From: JBBSEZ01 sp038239195 | GTDB taxonomy: Bacteria; Planctomycetota; Planctomycetia; Gemmatales; Gemmataceae | DNA: 50,505 bases | Assembly: GCA_038239195.1 (NCBI GenBank) | Contig: JBBSEZ010000014.1 | Coordinates: forward strand, 1 to 50,505 | Direction of reading: 5' to 3' | In this document: one piece after another, positions 42,090-50,004 of the stretch | Position numbering within the stretch: the first letter of the stretch is position 1 | Layout: each line of letters opens with the position of its first letter | Notes under the pieces: model-generated | Told to the model about the DNA's origin: nothing | What the model saw: only the letters and a program-made list of their open reading frames with translations | Databases searched by the model: none | Program-made: the position numbers and the translations under genes

Positions 42090-42710
42090 CTCAGTCGCCA
42101 ATCGTTGGCCGACTTGGTGGGGCGAGCCCGGACCACTCTGGGCAAGGAGATCAGCCGCAGCACCGTATGGCGGATGTTGCACGAGGCGGCCATCAAGCCC
42201 TGGCAACACGAGTCCTGGCTCTTCCCGCGCGACCCCCGGTTTGCCGAGAAGGCCGGGCCGATCTTGGATCTCTACGGAGGGGCCTGGGAAGGTAAGCCGC
42301 TGGGGCCGAAGGATTACGTGTTGAGTATGGACGAGAAGACGAGCATTCAGGCCCGTCGTCGTTGTCATGAAGAGATGCCGCCCGAGCCCGGGCAGACCCG
42401 GCGGATCGAAACGGAGTACGAGCGGAAGGGGGCGTTGCAGTATTTGGCCGCATGGGATGTGCGGCGGGGGATCGTTCTGGGGCGATGCGAAGCCAAGACG
42501 GGGATCGCGCCGTTCGGCCGACTGGTGGACCAGGTCTTGGAGCAGAAGCCCTACGACGAGGCGGCGCGGCTGTTTTTCGTCGTGGATAATGGTGCGTCGC
42601 ATCGTGGCAAGGCATCGGTGGAGCGGATGCGTCGTCGCGACAAGATAATCCTCTTGGTGCATACGCCGGTGCATGCGAGTTGGGTGAATCAGATGGAGAT
42701 CTACTTTTCG

Positions 42711-42861
42711 GCACGGTTCAAAGCAGGGTAACACTTGGGGCTGCCGGATCTAAGGGATTCCGTAGCGGCAACATCTTGTCACAAAACTGCTTACGTCCAA
42801 AATTGGCCCTGCCAGCAGCCTCGGAAAGTGTTACCCTGAACCGGCCCCTTTTGAACCATGC
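42711..42861. mobile_element. 151-bp MITE inside the outer IS630 transposase gene
   Basis: Ends GCACGGTTCAAA and (inverted) GCATGGTTCAAA, with a second internal inverted pair AGGGTAACACTT. Flanked by a perfect 10-bp direct repeat CTACTTTTCG (42701-42710 and 42862-42871). Removing the element and one repeat restores EIYFSIIQRKV in the host transposase. It has no gene and must have been moved by an enzyme encoded elsewhere. Confidence 0.82.
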
Positions 42862-43208
42862 CTACTTTTCGATCATCCAGCGGAAGGTGCTGACGCCGAA
42901 TGACTTCGCGACGCTGGATGCGATCCGCGTGCGTCTGGCGCTGTACGAAGAACTGAGCAACCGAGCCCCGAAGCCGTTCCAGTGGAAGTTTACTCGCCAG
43001 GACTTGCTGGCTTGGCTAAAACGAGCACTGCCGCATTTTTCGGCAGGTCCCGCTGCCTGACGCAGAAGTGCCGGGCAACCACGACGTTATTTGTGAAACG
43101 GACCACTAGCTCCTGACTCCTGATTCCTTTTGAAGAGCATCTCCCCCAACCTGCTGCTATGATTCAGTGCGCCCGTCTTGCTGACTCGCCGGTGGGGAGG
43201 CCTCGTCC

Positions 43209-45368
43209 ATGCGGTTTCCGAAGTGGTGCAGCGCCGCTTCCGTTTTCGGGAGCGCGCTGCTCGCGAGCGGCCTGTTCGCGCTGTACTCGTGGGTCGCTCA
43301 CAACCTCCGGGGAGAAGGGGGGGGCCTCGTCCGTCTTGCCGAGCACGCCGTCGTGGTCGGCGTTGTCGTGGCCGGGATTGTTTTCCTGGTGTTGGGGGCG
43401 GCCCGGCGCTCTCGTCGCCACTTGCTGGAGATGGTCCGGCAAGGCGCCGTCGCCGTTCGCGAGAACCCGGCGCCAAACGTCCTGAGCTGGCTCGGGGCGC
43501 GCGCCTGCTACAAGCCGGAGGTGGGGGAGGTCACGGCGGAGCTGGACGCCCTCGCCGCCTGCTATCGCAGGTCCCTCGATCGCGTGGCGGCCCTCCAGGC
43601 CGAACTGGAGGAAATGAGGAGGGCCAAAGGGCTTGCCTGGGCGGGATCGGGCGCCCACGCGAACGGGCGCATGGCGCCGGCGCCCTCGCATTTCGTCGTC
43701 GGCAGTTCGCGCCATCGCATGGTGGTCCGGCTGGCGCCCAACCTGCACGTCATGGCCGCGACAGTTCCGCTCCAGGAGCTCCTCGGCTACGCTCCCAGCG
43801 CGGGCCTGCATACGCTGGTGGCGCGCTCCTTCCTCGACGTGGTCCACCCCGACGACGTACCCGCGCTGAAGCGTGCCCTCGAAGAGGCGCTCAAGGAGGG
43901 CGAGGGGCACGCCGTCAACTTTCGCGTCTGCCGGCGCCGGTCCGGGAAAGCGGACAGCGAGCCCGCCGAGGGCGTCGCTGCCGGGGCGCGCCACGTGCAG
44001 CTGGACGCGATGACCTGGTACAGTGAGACCGGGGCCCCGTTGCATTTGCGCTGTCACCTTCTCGACATCACCGATCGCGTGCTGACCGAGCGCCATCTGG
44101 TGCGCAGCCAGGAGGAACTGTCGGCGAGCAACGCCCGGCTGCGCCAGGCCAACGAGGACATGCAGCGCCTCAAGGAGAGCTACCGCGACCTGTACCACCA
44201 CGCGCCGGTCCACTACTTCAGCCTCGACGCGCGGGGGCACCTGGTCGCTTTCAACGAGAGCATGCTGCGCGCGCTGGGCTACCCGCGCGAAGAACTGTTG
44301 GATCGGCCGTACTCGCGCCTGCTGCCGCCCGCCCAGCGCAGCGCCTTCGAGGCGGCGGGCCCGGGCGCCTTGCAGCGGCCCGGAGAGCTGGAGACGCAGT
44401 GGATCAAGCAGGATGGCACCATTATCGACGTGTGGATCGGCACGACGACCATCCGCGACTTGCAGGGCCAGTTCGTCCGCAGCCGCAGCGTCGCCAACGA
44501 CGTGACCGAGCGCCACCAACTGGCCAACGCCCTGCGCATCGAGGCAGAGCGGGTCGGGCGGGCCAACGACCAGCTGCGTCGCACCAACCAGGAGCTCGAA
44601 GAGTTCACCTACGTCGTCTCCCACGACCTCAAGGAGCCGTTGCGCACCCTGGAGGCGTTCAGCAACTTCCTCGCGCAGGACTACGGCAATCTGCTGGGCG
44701 CGGAGGGCCACGAGTACATCGCGCACCTGATCCAGGCCAGCCGCCGCCTGGGCGCTCTCATCGACGATCTGCTCGCCCTGAGCCGAGCCGGGCGCGTGCT
44801 CAACACACCGCGGCCTTTCGCGTACGAAGAGGCGGTCGAAGTGGCGCTGAGCGATCTGCGCGATCTGATCCACCGCAAGCAGGCGGCCGTGCGCGTCGAG
44901 GGGCCGTTGCCGTGCCTTTCCGGCGACGCCGAGCGCATCGTGCAGTTGCTGTCCAACCTCGTCGCCAACGGGCTGAAGTACAACCCCGGGCCCCATCCCG
45001 AAGTGGTGATTGGCGTCGAGGTAGAGGAAGCGGGCCCCGGTGGGTTGGGGGAGAGTGAGCGGCCCCTGGTGAAATTGTTCGTGCGCGACAATGGCGTCGG
45101 CATCGATCCGGCGTATCACGCGCAGATCTTCCGCATCTTCCGCCGGCTGCATCGGCGCGACGAGGTGGAGGGCACCGGCGCCGGCCTGGCGATCTGCAAG
45201 AAGATCGTCGAGGCCCACGGCGGGCGCATCTGGGTCGAGTCGGGCGTCGGGCAGGGAGCGACGTTCTACTTCACGCTTCCGCGCGCCGCGACCGCAAAGC
45301 CGAAGGCCGAAGGACGAAAGCAGAAGCCGGCGCAGCAGCTCCCGGCCCTGGCCGCCTCTTCCGTCTGA
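43209..45368 (+). CDS. PAS-domain sensor histidine kinase
   Basis: A 719-residue kinase. Two N-terminal transmembrane helices (about residues 8-28 and 45-65) are followed by a region with HisKA-independent coiled coil, then two PAS-like domains (about 165-300 with FLDVVHPDDVPALKRAL; about 325-450 with APVHYFSLDARGHLVAFNES and TTIRDLQGQF). The H-box FTYVVSHDLKEPLRTLEAF holds phosphoacceptor His472, in the style of phytochrome-like kinases. ATP-binding motifs are intact: N-box LLSNLVANGLKYN, G1 VRDNGVGID, F-box IFRIFRRLHRRDEVEGTGAG, and LAICKKIVEAHGGRIWVES. Two response regulator genes follow immediately, so this is a complete phosphorelay. Signal unknown. Confidence 0.93.
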   Translation: MRFPKWCSAASVFGSALLASGLFALYSWVAHNLRGEGGGLVRLAEHAVVVGVVVAGIVFLVLGAARRSRRHLLEMVRQGAVAVRENPAPNVLSWLGARACYKPEVGEVTAELDALAACYRRSLDRVAALQAELEEMRRAKGLAWAGSGAHANGRMAPAPSHFVVGSSRHRMVVRLAPNLHVMAATVPLQELLGYAPSAGLHTLVARSFLDVVHPDDVPALKRALEEALKEGEGHAVNFRVCRRRSGKADSEPAEGVAAGARHVQLDAMTWYSETGAPLHLRCHLLDITDRVLTERHLVRSQEELSASNARLRQANEDMQRLKESYRDLYHHAPVHYFSLDARGHLVAFNESMLRALGYPREELLDRPYSRLLPPAQRSAFEAAGPGALQRPGELETQWIKQDGTIIDVWIGTTTIRDLQGQFVRSRSVANDVTERHQLANALRIEAERVGRANDQLRRTNQELEEFTYVVSHDLKEPLRTLEAFSNFLAQDYGNLLGAEGHEYIAHLIQASRRLGALIDDLLALSRAGRVLNTPRPFAYEEAVEVALSDLRDLIHRKQAAVRVEGPLPCLSGDAERIVQLLSNLVANGLKYNPGPHPEVVIGVEVEEAGPGGLGESERPLVKLFVRDNGVGIDPAYHAQIFRIFRRLHRRDEVEGTGAGLAICKKIVEAHGGRIWVESGVGQGATFYFTLPRAATAKPKAEGRKQKPAQQLPALAASSV

Positions 45369-45389
45369 CTCCCGTGTCGAGTGTGGTGC

Positions 45390-46145
45390 ATGGCCGAACT
45401 GTTGCTGGTGGACGACGACCCCGACCTGGCGCTGATCGTCAACCTGCTGGGCAAGCGGGCGGGGCACGCGGTGGCGCGCTGCGCCGACGTGCCGTCGGCC
45501 TGGGAGTGGCTACAGCATCACCGGGCCGATCTGCTCTTGCTCGACGTCAACTTGCCAGGGCCCAGCGGGCTGGAGCTTTGTCGCCGGCTGTGCGGCGATT
45601 CTCTGGAAGCGGGGCGCGTGCCGGTGGCCCTGTTCGTGCAGCCGGGGATCACCAGGGACGTCGCCGCGGGATGGGACGCGGGGGCAGACTTTCTGGTTTC
45701 CAAGGACCTGGTGGCCCGTCCTCTCGACTGGCAGGGAAGGATCGACGAAGTGCTGGCCTGGCTGCGAGCGCGAGCACGTGGTCAGGGCGGGGGCGAGTTG
45801 GTAGGATGGTCGGGAGGAGGGGCCCCCCGCCATCCCCCTGAAGACTGGGCCATTCGGCTCAACCGCGCCCTGAGCGAGCCCGCAGTTCGTCGGCTGGGCA
45901 CGGAGGTCCTCCAGGTGGTGTTGCGGAGGGCGTTGCGGCAGGCTGGCTGGGAGGCTGAGGGAGCGGCCTCGCCCCCTTTCGAGTGGGCCGATCTCGAAGG
46001 CGCTTTTCTTTCGCCCGGGCCGCAGCGAGTAGGCGGGTTGCTCATTTCGGTGGCAGAACAGATGGAACGATTGCTCGGGACGAAGGCTAGTGCGTCCTTT
46101 CGCTCTCGCGTGGGGGGCGGTACGAGCAATCTTGCGGGTGAGTGA
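45390..46145 (+). CDS. Response regulator receiver protein with unknown C-terminal domain
   Basis: A 251-residue protein. The ATG at 45390 starts directly before the receiver domain; a GTG nine bases earlier is possible. Receiver motifs: acidic VDDDPD (8-12), phosphoacceptor Asp52 in LLLLDVNLPGPSG, and Lys105 in FLVSKDLV. The second half (about 140-251) has a Gly-rich linker and a short domain with LNRALSEPAVRRLGTEVLQV that is not recognised; no DNA-binding helix is obvious. It follows the histidine kinase by 21 bases and precedes a second receiver gene by three, so the three genes are one unit. Phosphate transfer from the kinase is expected. Confidence 0.88.
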   Translation: MAELLLVDDDPDLALIVNLLGKRAGHAVARCADVPSAWEWLQHHRADLLLLDVNLPGPSGLELCRRLCGDSLEAGRVPVALFVQPGITRDVAAGWDAGADFLVSKDLVARPLDWQGRIDEVLAWLRARARGQGGGELVGWSGGGAPRHPPEDWAIRLNRALSEPAVRRLGTEVLQVVLRRALRQAGWEAEGAASPPFEWADLEGAFLSPGPQRVGGLLISVAEQMERLLGTKASASFRSRVGGGTSNLAGE

Positions 46146-46148
46146 GCA

Positions 46149-46631
46149 GTGCCTACTTCAGTGGTTCTACGTGGCGTTGAACCGAGGCCGGCGCACGCGA
46201 TCCTGCTGGTCGAAGATAATCCCGCGGACGTCAAGATCACCCAGCGGGCCTTGAAGGAGAGCGCCGTCCCCGTCGAGTTGATCGTGGTCCGCGACGGCCA
46301 GGAGGCGGTCGAGTATTTGTTGCGCGAGGGGAAGCACGCCAGCTCCGAGGGCTGGCGCGGCCCCGACTTGATCCTGCTCGACCTCAACCTCCCGCGCCTG
46401 AGCGGGCTCGAGGTCCTCCAGCGCATTCGCGCGACCCCAGCGCTTCGCGCCGTTCCCGTCGTGGTGCTGACCACCTCCCGCCGCCCGGAAGACGTGCAAG
46501 CGATGTACGCAGCGGGGGCGAACACCTACATCGAGAAGCCCCAAGACTTCGCGCGCTTCGCGCAGGTGCTGCACGTGATTCAACGTTACTGGCTCGACAC
46601 GGCCCTGTTGCCCCCGTTGCCGCTCGACTGA
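46149..46631 (+). CDS. Single-domain (Rcp1/CheY-like) response regulator
   Basis: A 160-residue receiver-only protein, likely starting at GTG 46149, three bases after the preceding stop. Motifs: VEDNPADVKITQRAL (acidic pair), Asp78 in LILLDLNLPRLSGLEVL, Thr/Ser in VVLTTSRRPEDV, and Lys120 in YIEKPQDF. This is the Rcp1-like type that partners phytochrome-like histidine kinases; such receivers bind no DNA and act through protein contacts. It belongs to the kinase/receiver cluster from 43209. A repeat-rich stretch follows before folC. Confidence 0.92.
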   Translation: MPTSVVLRGVEPRPAHAILLVEDNPADVKITQRALKESAVPVELIVVRDGQEAVEYLLREGKHASSEGWRGPDLILLDLNLPRLSGLEVLQRIRATPALRAVPVVVLTTSRRPEDVQAMYAAGANTYIEKPQDFARFAQVLHVIQRYWLDTALLPPLPLD

Positions 46632-46653
46632 GCGGGGCCAGGGATCGCTCGCA

Positions 46654-46741
46654 GGAGTCAGGGATCAGGAGTCAGGGGTCAGAGCAATGCGCTGGCGTCT
46701 CGCGAAACGACAAGCAAGAAGGGCCTGACCCCTGACTCCTG
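46654..46741. repeat. Intergenic repeat with 17-bp inverted arms
   Basis: CAGGAGTCAGGGGTCAG (46666-46682) and its complement (46725-46741) flank a 25-base core (46696-46720) that matches the inverted copy at 29872-29896 in 23 of 25 positions. A further CAGGAGTCAGG-like unit lies at 46652. Part of the arm sequence (CTCCTGACTCCTGA) also appears at 43110, right next to the IS630-like element. Confidence 0.6.
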
Positions 46742-46757
46742 CGAATGACGATGGAAG

Positions 46758-48089
46758 ATGACGTACGAAGAGGCGCTCGCATACTGGTATGGGCATGTCA
46801 ACTTCGAACAGTCGGCGCCCCTCGCCGACGAGATGAAGCTCGAGCGGATGCGGGCGCTGTTGCGGCTGCTCGGCAGCCCGGAACGGCGGTTGCGGATCGT
46901 TCACGTGGCGGGCAGCAAGGGCAAGGGCTCCGTCTCGGCGACGCTCGCCTCGGTCTTCCGGCAGGCCGGGTATCGCACCGGGATGTTCACTTCGCCGCAC
47001 CTCGGCCGGGTTGAGGAGCGTTTCCAGGTGGATGGCGCGCCGGTCGGCGAGGGGGAGCTGGCCACCCTCCTGACCGACGTGCGCGCCGCGGTGGAGCGTG
47101 GCCAGGAAGTGCTGGGCGGGCCGCCGACTTTCTTCGAGGTGGCGACCGCGGTGGGCCTGCTGCATTTCGTGCGTCGGCGCGCCGACGCGGTGCTCCTCGA
47201 AGTGGGCCTGGGCGGGCGGCTCGATTCGACGAACGTCTGTCGGCCGGTGCTCAGCGTCATCACGAGCATCAGCTTCGACCACGTCGGCTTGCTTGGCGAT
47301 CGGCTGGCGAGCATCGCCCGCGAGAAGGCAGGCATCGTCAAGCGCGGCCGGCCTGTGGTCAGCGGGGCGACGGCGCCCGAGGCGCGGGCCGTCATCGAAG
47401 AAGTGTGCCGGGACCGTCACGCGCCTTTGCGCCAGCTCGACGTGGACTTGTCCTATCGGTACGAGCCGGGGACGGTGACTCCGACGGGCATGGTTCGCCC
47501 GCGCGTGGCCGTGGAGACGGAGAGGCTCTGGCCCCCCCTGGAGCTCAATTTGCTGGGCGAACACCAGGGCGCCAATGCCGCCGTGGTCATCGCCTGCGTC
47601 GAGCAGCTGCGCGAGCTGGGCTGGCACCTCCCCGACGGCGCGGTCGAGGCGGGGCTGCGGACCGTGGACTGGCCGGCGCGTCTGGAGGTGTGTGGCCGGC
47701 GGCCCACGATCCTGCTCGACTGCGCGCATAACGTCGCCTCGGCGGTGGCGCTGGCAGACACCGTATGCGCCAGCTTTCCGCCTCAGCGCCGCTTGCTGGT
47801 GTTCGCGGCGAGCGGCGACAAGGACGTGGCGGGGATGTTTCGCGTCCTGGCGCCGCACTTCGCGCACGCCTTCTTGACGCGCTACACGACCAACCTGCGC
47901 GGGGTGCCCCCGGAGCACCTCGCCGACTTGCTGCCCGCGGAAGCCGGCCTGGGGGTGACGCTGTGCGCCACGCCTGCTCAGGCACTGGCGGAGGCGAAAG
48001 CGCGGGCGGGGCCCGAAGACATGATTTGCATCGCGGGGTCGGTGTTCCTGGCGGGTGAACTGCGGCCGTTGCTCGACTGCGCCAAATAG
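46758..48089 (+). CDS. folC: Dihydrofolate/folylpolyglutamate synthase
   Basis: A 443-residue Mur-ligase-type enzyme of folate metabolism. It adds glutamate to dihydropteroate and/or extends the polyglutamate tail, using ATP. The P-loop VAGSKGKGSVSATL (GSKGKGS at residues 52-58) is typical of FolC, followed by FTSPHLGRVEERF, DAVLLEVGLGGRLDSTNV, ITSISFDHVGLLGD and AREKAGIVKRG. The C-terminal domain has LLDCAHNVASA (residues about 320-330). Length is normal. It stands upstream of the Rrf2 regulator and Fe-S genes but has its own strand and spacing, with no sign of overlap. A dyad and putative promoter separate them. Confidence 0.95.
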   Translation: MTYEEALAYWYGHVNFEQSAPLADEMKLERMRALLRLLGSPERRLRIVHVAGSKGKGSVSATLASVFRQAGYRTGMFTSPHLGRVEERFQVDGAPVGEGELATLLTDVRAAVERGQEVLGGPPTFFEVATAVGLLHFVRRRADAVLLEVGLGGRLDSTNVCRPVLSVITSISFDHVGLLGDRLASIAREKAGIVKRGRPVVSGATAPEARAVIEEVCRDRHAPLRQLDVDLSYRYEPGTVTPTGMVRPRVAVETERLWPPLELNLLGEHQGANAAVVIACVEQLRELGWHLPDGAVEAGLRTVDWPARLEVCGRRPTILLDCAHNVASAVALADTVCASFPPQRRLLVFAASGDKDVAGMFRVLAPHFAHAFLTRYTTNLRGVPPEHLADLLPAEAGLGVTLCATPAQALAEAKARAGPEDMICIAGSVFLAGELRPLLDCAK

Positions 48090-48109
48090 TGTCGGCGTCT
48101 CTTCCCCGA

Positions 48110-48145
48110 AATAGCACTGGTCTGGTGCTATTCACTCGTTACAAT
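48110..48145 (+). promoter_or_regulatory. Putative Rrf2 operator overlapping a promoter
   Basis: A perfect 8-bp dyad AATAGCAC-n7-GTGCTATT (48110-48132) lies just before a TACAAT -10-like box (48140-48145). The dyad covers the expected -35 position. It lies 54 bp upstream of the Rrf2 gene and is a good candidate for autoregulation, as known for IscR-type regulators. The motif assignment is by inspection only. Confidence 0.5.
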
Positions 48146-48185
48146 AAGAGGAGAGGCGGGCGCTCTCCCACGATTGGGACGATTC

Positions 48186-48680
48186 ATGCCGTTGTTGAGC
48201 CGCAAGGTCGATTACGCACTGTTGGCCCTTTCCTATCTGCACCATCAGCCGGAGGGCGGCTGTGCGCGGGTGATCGCGGCCCGCTTCGCGCTGAGCCGGG
48301 CCTTCGCGGCCAACGTCCTGAAAGTGTTGTGCCGGAAAGGCTTTGTTCGCAGCCAGCGCGGGATGCGCGGGGGGTACGTCCTGGCGCGCCCTGCTGGGGA
48401 CACGTGCCTGTGCGAGTTGCTCGAAGCGCTCGACGAGCCGTTCCACCTGGCGGAGTGCAATCGCTCCCTGGCGCCGAACGAGGTCGGCGCGTGCTCGTTC
48501 GTCAGCGTCTGTCCGGTGCGGGGGGCCATCGCCGAGGTGGACCGCCGCATCCGCGAGGTGTTGCGCACGGTGACGCTGGCCGACCTGTTCCGTTCGGGAG
48601 GAGCTGGCGGCGCGGGCACGACGCAGTTTGGCCTGGCGGTCGGGAGGTGTGAGGGACAACTGGCGGGCGCTCCGCGCTGA
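48186..48680 (+). CDS. Rrf2-family (IscR/NsrR-like) iron-sulphur regulator
   Basis: A 164-residue winged-helix regulator; the ATG at 48186 starts the conserved MPLLSRKVDYALLALSYL segment (a TTG at 48174 is an alternative). The HTH and the RGGYVLARPAGDTCLCELLE wing are clear. Three cysteines (C91, C103, C109) in the loop after the dimerisation helix are the expected ligands for a [2Fe-2S] or [4Fe-4S] cluster; spacing C-x11-C-x5-C differs from the C-x5-C-x5-C of IscR. It is followed 15 bases later by a cysteine desulfurase, so it probably regulates Fe-S assembly in response to cluster supply. A dyad lies upstream. Confidence 0.92.
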   Translation: MPLLSRKVDYALLALSYLHHQPEGGCARVIAARFALSRAFAANVLKVLCRKGFVRSQRGMRGGYVLARPAGDTCLCELLEALDEPFHLAECNRSLAPNEVGACSFVSVCPVRGAIAEVDRRIREVLRTVTLADLFRSGGAGGAGTTQFGLAVGRCEGQLAGAPR

Positions 48681-48695
48681 GTGGCAGAGGTGAGG

Positions 48696-49895
48696 ATGTC
48701 GCAGCGGCCGATCTACCTGGACAACAACGCCACGACGCGCGTCGATCCGCGCGTGCTGGAGGCGATGTTGCCCTACTTCACCGTGTGCTACGGTAATGCC
48801 GCAAGCCGACATCACGCCTTTGGGCAGGAGGCGGAGGAGGCCGTCGAAGAGGCTCGCGCCCAGGTGGCGCGGCTCCTCCATGCCGACGCCCGCGAGATCG
48901 TCTTCACGAGCGGGGCGACCGAGAGCGACAACCTCGCTCTCAAGGGAGTGGCGGCGCTATACCGCAACCGCGGCGACCACGTCGTCACCGCCGTCACCGA
49001 GCATCGCGCCGTGCTGGACACGGCCCGCCACCTCGAACGCGAAGGGCTGCGCGTCACCTTCTTGCCCGTGGATCGCTGGGGGCAGGTATCGCCCGAGCAG
49101 GTGGAGGCCGCGCTGACGGAGCGGACCGTGCTGGTCAGCCTGATGGCGGCCAACAACGAGGTCGGAACGCTCCACCCCCTGCGCGAGATCGGCCAGGTCT
49201 GTAAGCGCCGCGGCGTACTGTTCCACACCGACGCCGTGCAGGCAGCGGGCTGCCTGCCCCTCGACGTGGAGGAGATGGGCCTCGACCTGCTCAGCCTGAC
49301 GGCGCACAAGATGTACGGGCCCAAGGGCGTCGGCGCCCTTTACGTCCGCCGGCGCGATCCGCGCGTGCGTCTGGCCCCTCTGCTCGACGGCGGCGGGCAC
49401 GAGCGCGGCCTCCGCAGCGGGACGTTGCCCGTGCCGCTCCTCGTCGGTTTCGGGCGGGCCTGCGAGCTGTGCCAGGAGGAAATGGGCCCGGAAAAGGAGA
49501 GATTGATCGGCCTGCGCGAGCGGCTGCGCGCGGGCATCCAAGATCAGCTCGAAGGGGTGGCGGTGAATGGCCATCCGGAGGAGCGCTTGCCGGGCAATCT
49601 GAACCTGAGCTTTGCCTGGGTGAATGGCGAGGCCCTGCTGATGGGGCTGCGAGGCGTGGCGGTGAGCTCGGGCTCGGCCTGCACGTCGGCGAGCCCGGAG
49701 CCGAGTTACGTGTTGCGGGCTTTGGGCGTGAGCGACGAGCTGGCCCACAGCAGCCTGCGCTTCGGGGTGGGGAGGTTCAACACCGAAGAAGAGATCGATC
49801 GCGCCGCGGCCGAGGTGGTGCGCGTGGTGACGCACCTGCGGCAGCTCAGCCCCTTGTACGAGCTGCATCGACAGGGGATGGGCGCGGTCGTATGA
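48696..49895 (+). CDS. iscS: Cysteine desulfurase (IscS/NifS type)
   Basis: A 399-residue PLP enzyme that takes sulphur from cysteine to a persulphide for Fe-S cluster assembly. The ATG at 48696 has AGAGGTGAGG upstream; a GTG at 48681 is possible but less likely. Family landmarks: YLDNNATTRVDPRV, TSGATESDNLALKG, AANNEVGTLHPL, HTDAVQAAG, PLP Lys205 in LTAHKMYGPKG, and active-site Cys329 in SSGSACTSASPEPSYVLRAL. Length and the SSGSACTSAS loop match group I (IscS/NifS) enzymes. It sits between the Rrf2 regulator and an A-type carrier gene. No iscU scaffold gene lies between them. Confidence 0.95.
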   Translation: MSQRPIYLDNNATTRVDPRVLEAMLPYFTVCYGNAASRHHAFGQEAEEAVEEARAQVARLLHADAREIVFTSGATESDNLALKGVAALYRNRGDHVVTAVTEHRAVLDTARHLEREGLRVTFLPVDRWGQVSPEQVEAALTERTVLVSLMAANNEVGTLHPLREIGQVCKRRGVLFHTDAVQAAGCLPLDVEEMGLDLLSLTAHKMYGPKGVGALYVRRRDPRVRLAPLLDGGGHERGLRSGTLPVPLLVGFGRACELCQEEMGPEKERLIGLRERLRAGIQDQLEGVAVNGHPEERLPGNLNLSFAWVNGEALLMGLRGVAVSSGSACTSASPEPSYVLRALGVSDELAHSSLRFGVGRFNTEEEIDRAAAEVVRVVTHLRQLSPLYELHRQGMGAVV

Positions 49896-50004
49896 ATCGA
49901 GCGGCCGGGGCCGGTGGGGGCCCTGGCCGGGAGAGAAGCTCGCTCGTCCGTGGGGGGCGAGGGGCGGTTTGTTCTAAGGTTCCTTTGTGGAGAGGATTAC
50001 TGCA

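Larger units (their letters stand above)
40208..43060 (+). pseudogene. IS630-family transposase split by two insertions
   Basis: Three pieces rebuild one 381-residue transposase. Piece 1 is 40208-40549: HTH domain (LSSDEAADVVGLSARQVQRW) with a +1 shift at T5C5 (40474-40483), changing AAFSPSG to AAF-PPLDQALIQAMA. Piece 2 is 42095-42710: PLS-RQSLADLVGRARTTLG, DYVLSMDEKTSIQ (first Asp), FFVVDNGASHRGKA (second Asp), VHASWVNQMEIYFS (Glu). Piece 3 is 42872-43060: IIQRKVLTPNDFATLDAIRV to the stop. After deleting each insertion and one copy of its target duplication, all junctions are in frame. The gene is inactive as it stands but could be complemented in trans, since the outer ends are perfect. Confidence 0.88.
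40112..43108 (+). mobile_element. IS630-like element, interrupted by a second IS and a MITE
   Basis: Perfect 32-bp terminal inverted repeats: 40112-40143 and 43077-43108 (TAGTGGTCCGTTTCACAAAT and 12 more bases). Both ends finish in TA, as expected for an IS630/Tc1-type TA duplication; a GCT on both flanks (40109-40111, 43109-43111) is an alternative. Subtracting the inner element with its 5-bp duplication (1,545 bp) and the MITE with its 10-bp duplication (161 bp) leaves 1,291 bp, a normal size for the family. Confidence 0.88.

Noticed and set aside
42680..43060. Separate 126-residue gene
   Set aside because: Its first part lies in the 151-bp MITE and its end is the C-terminus of the outer transposase.
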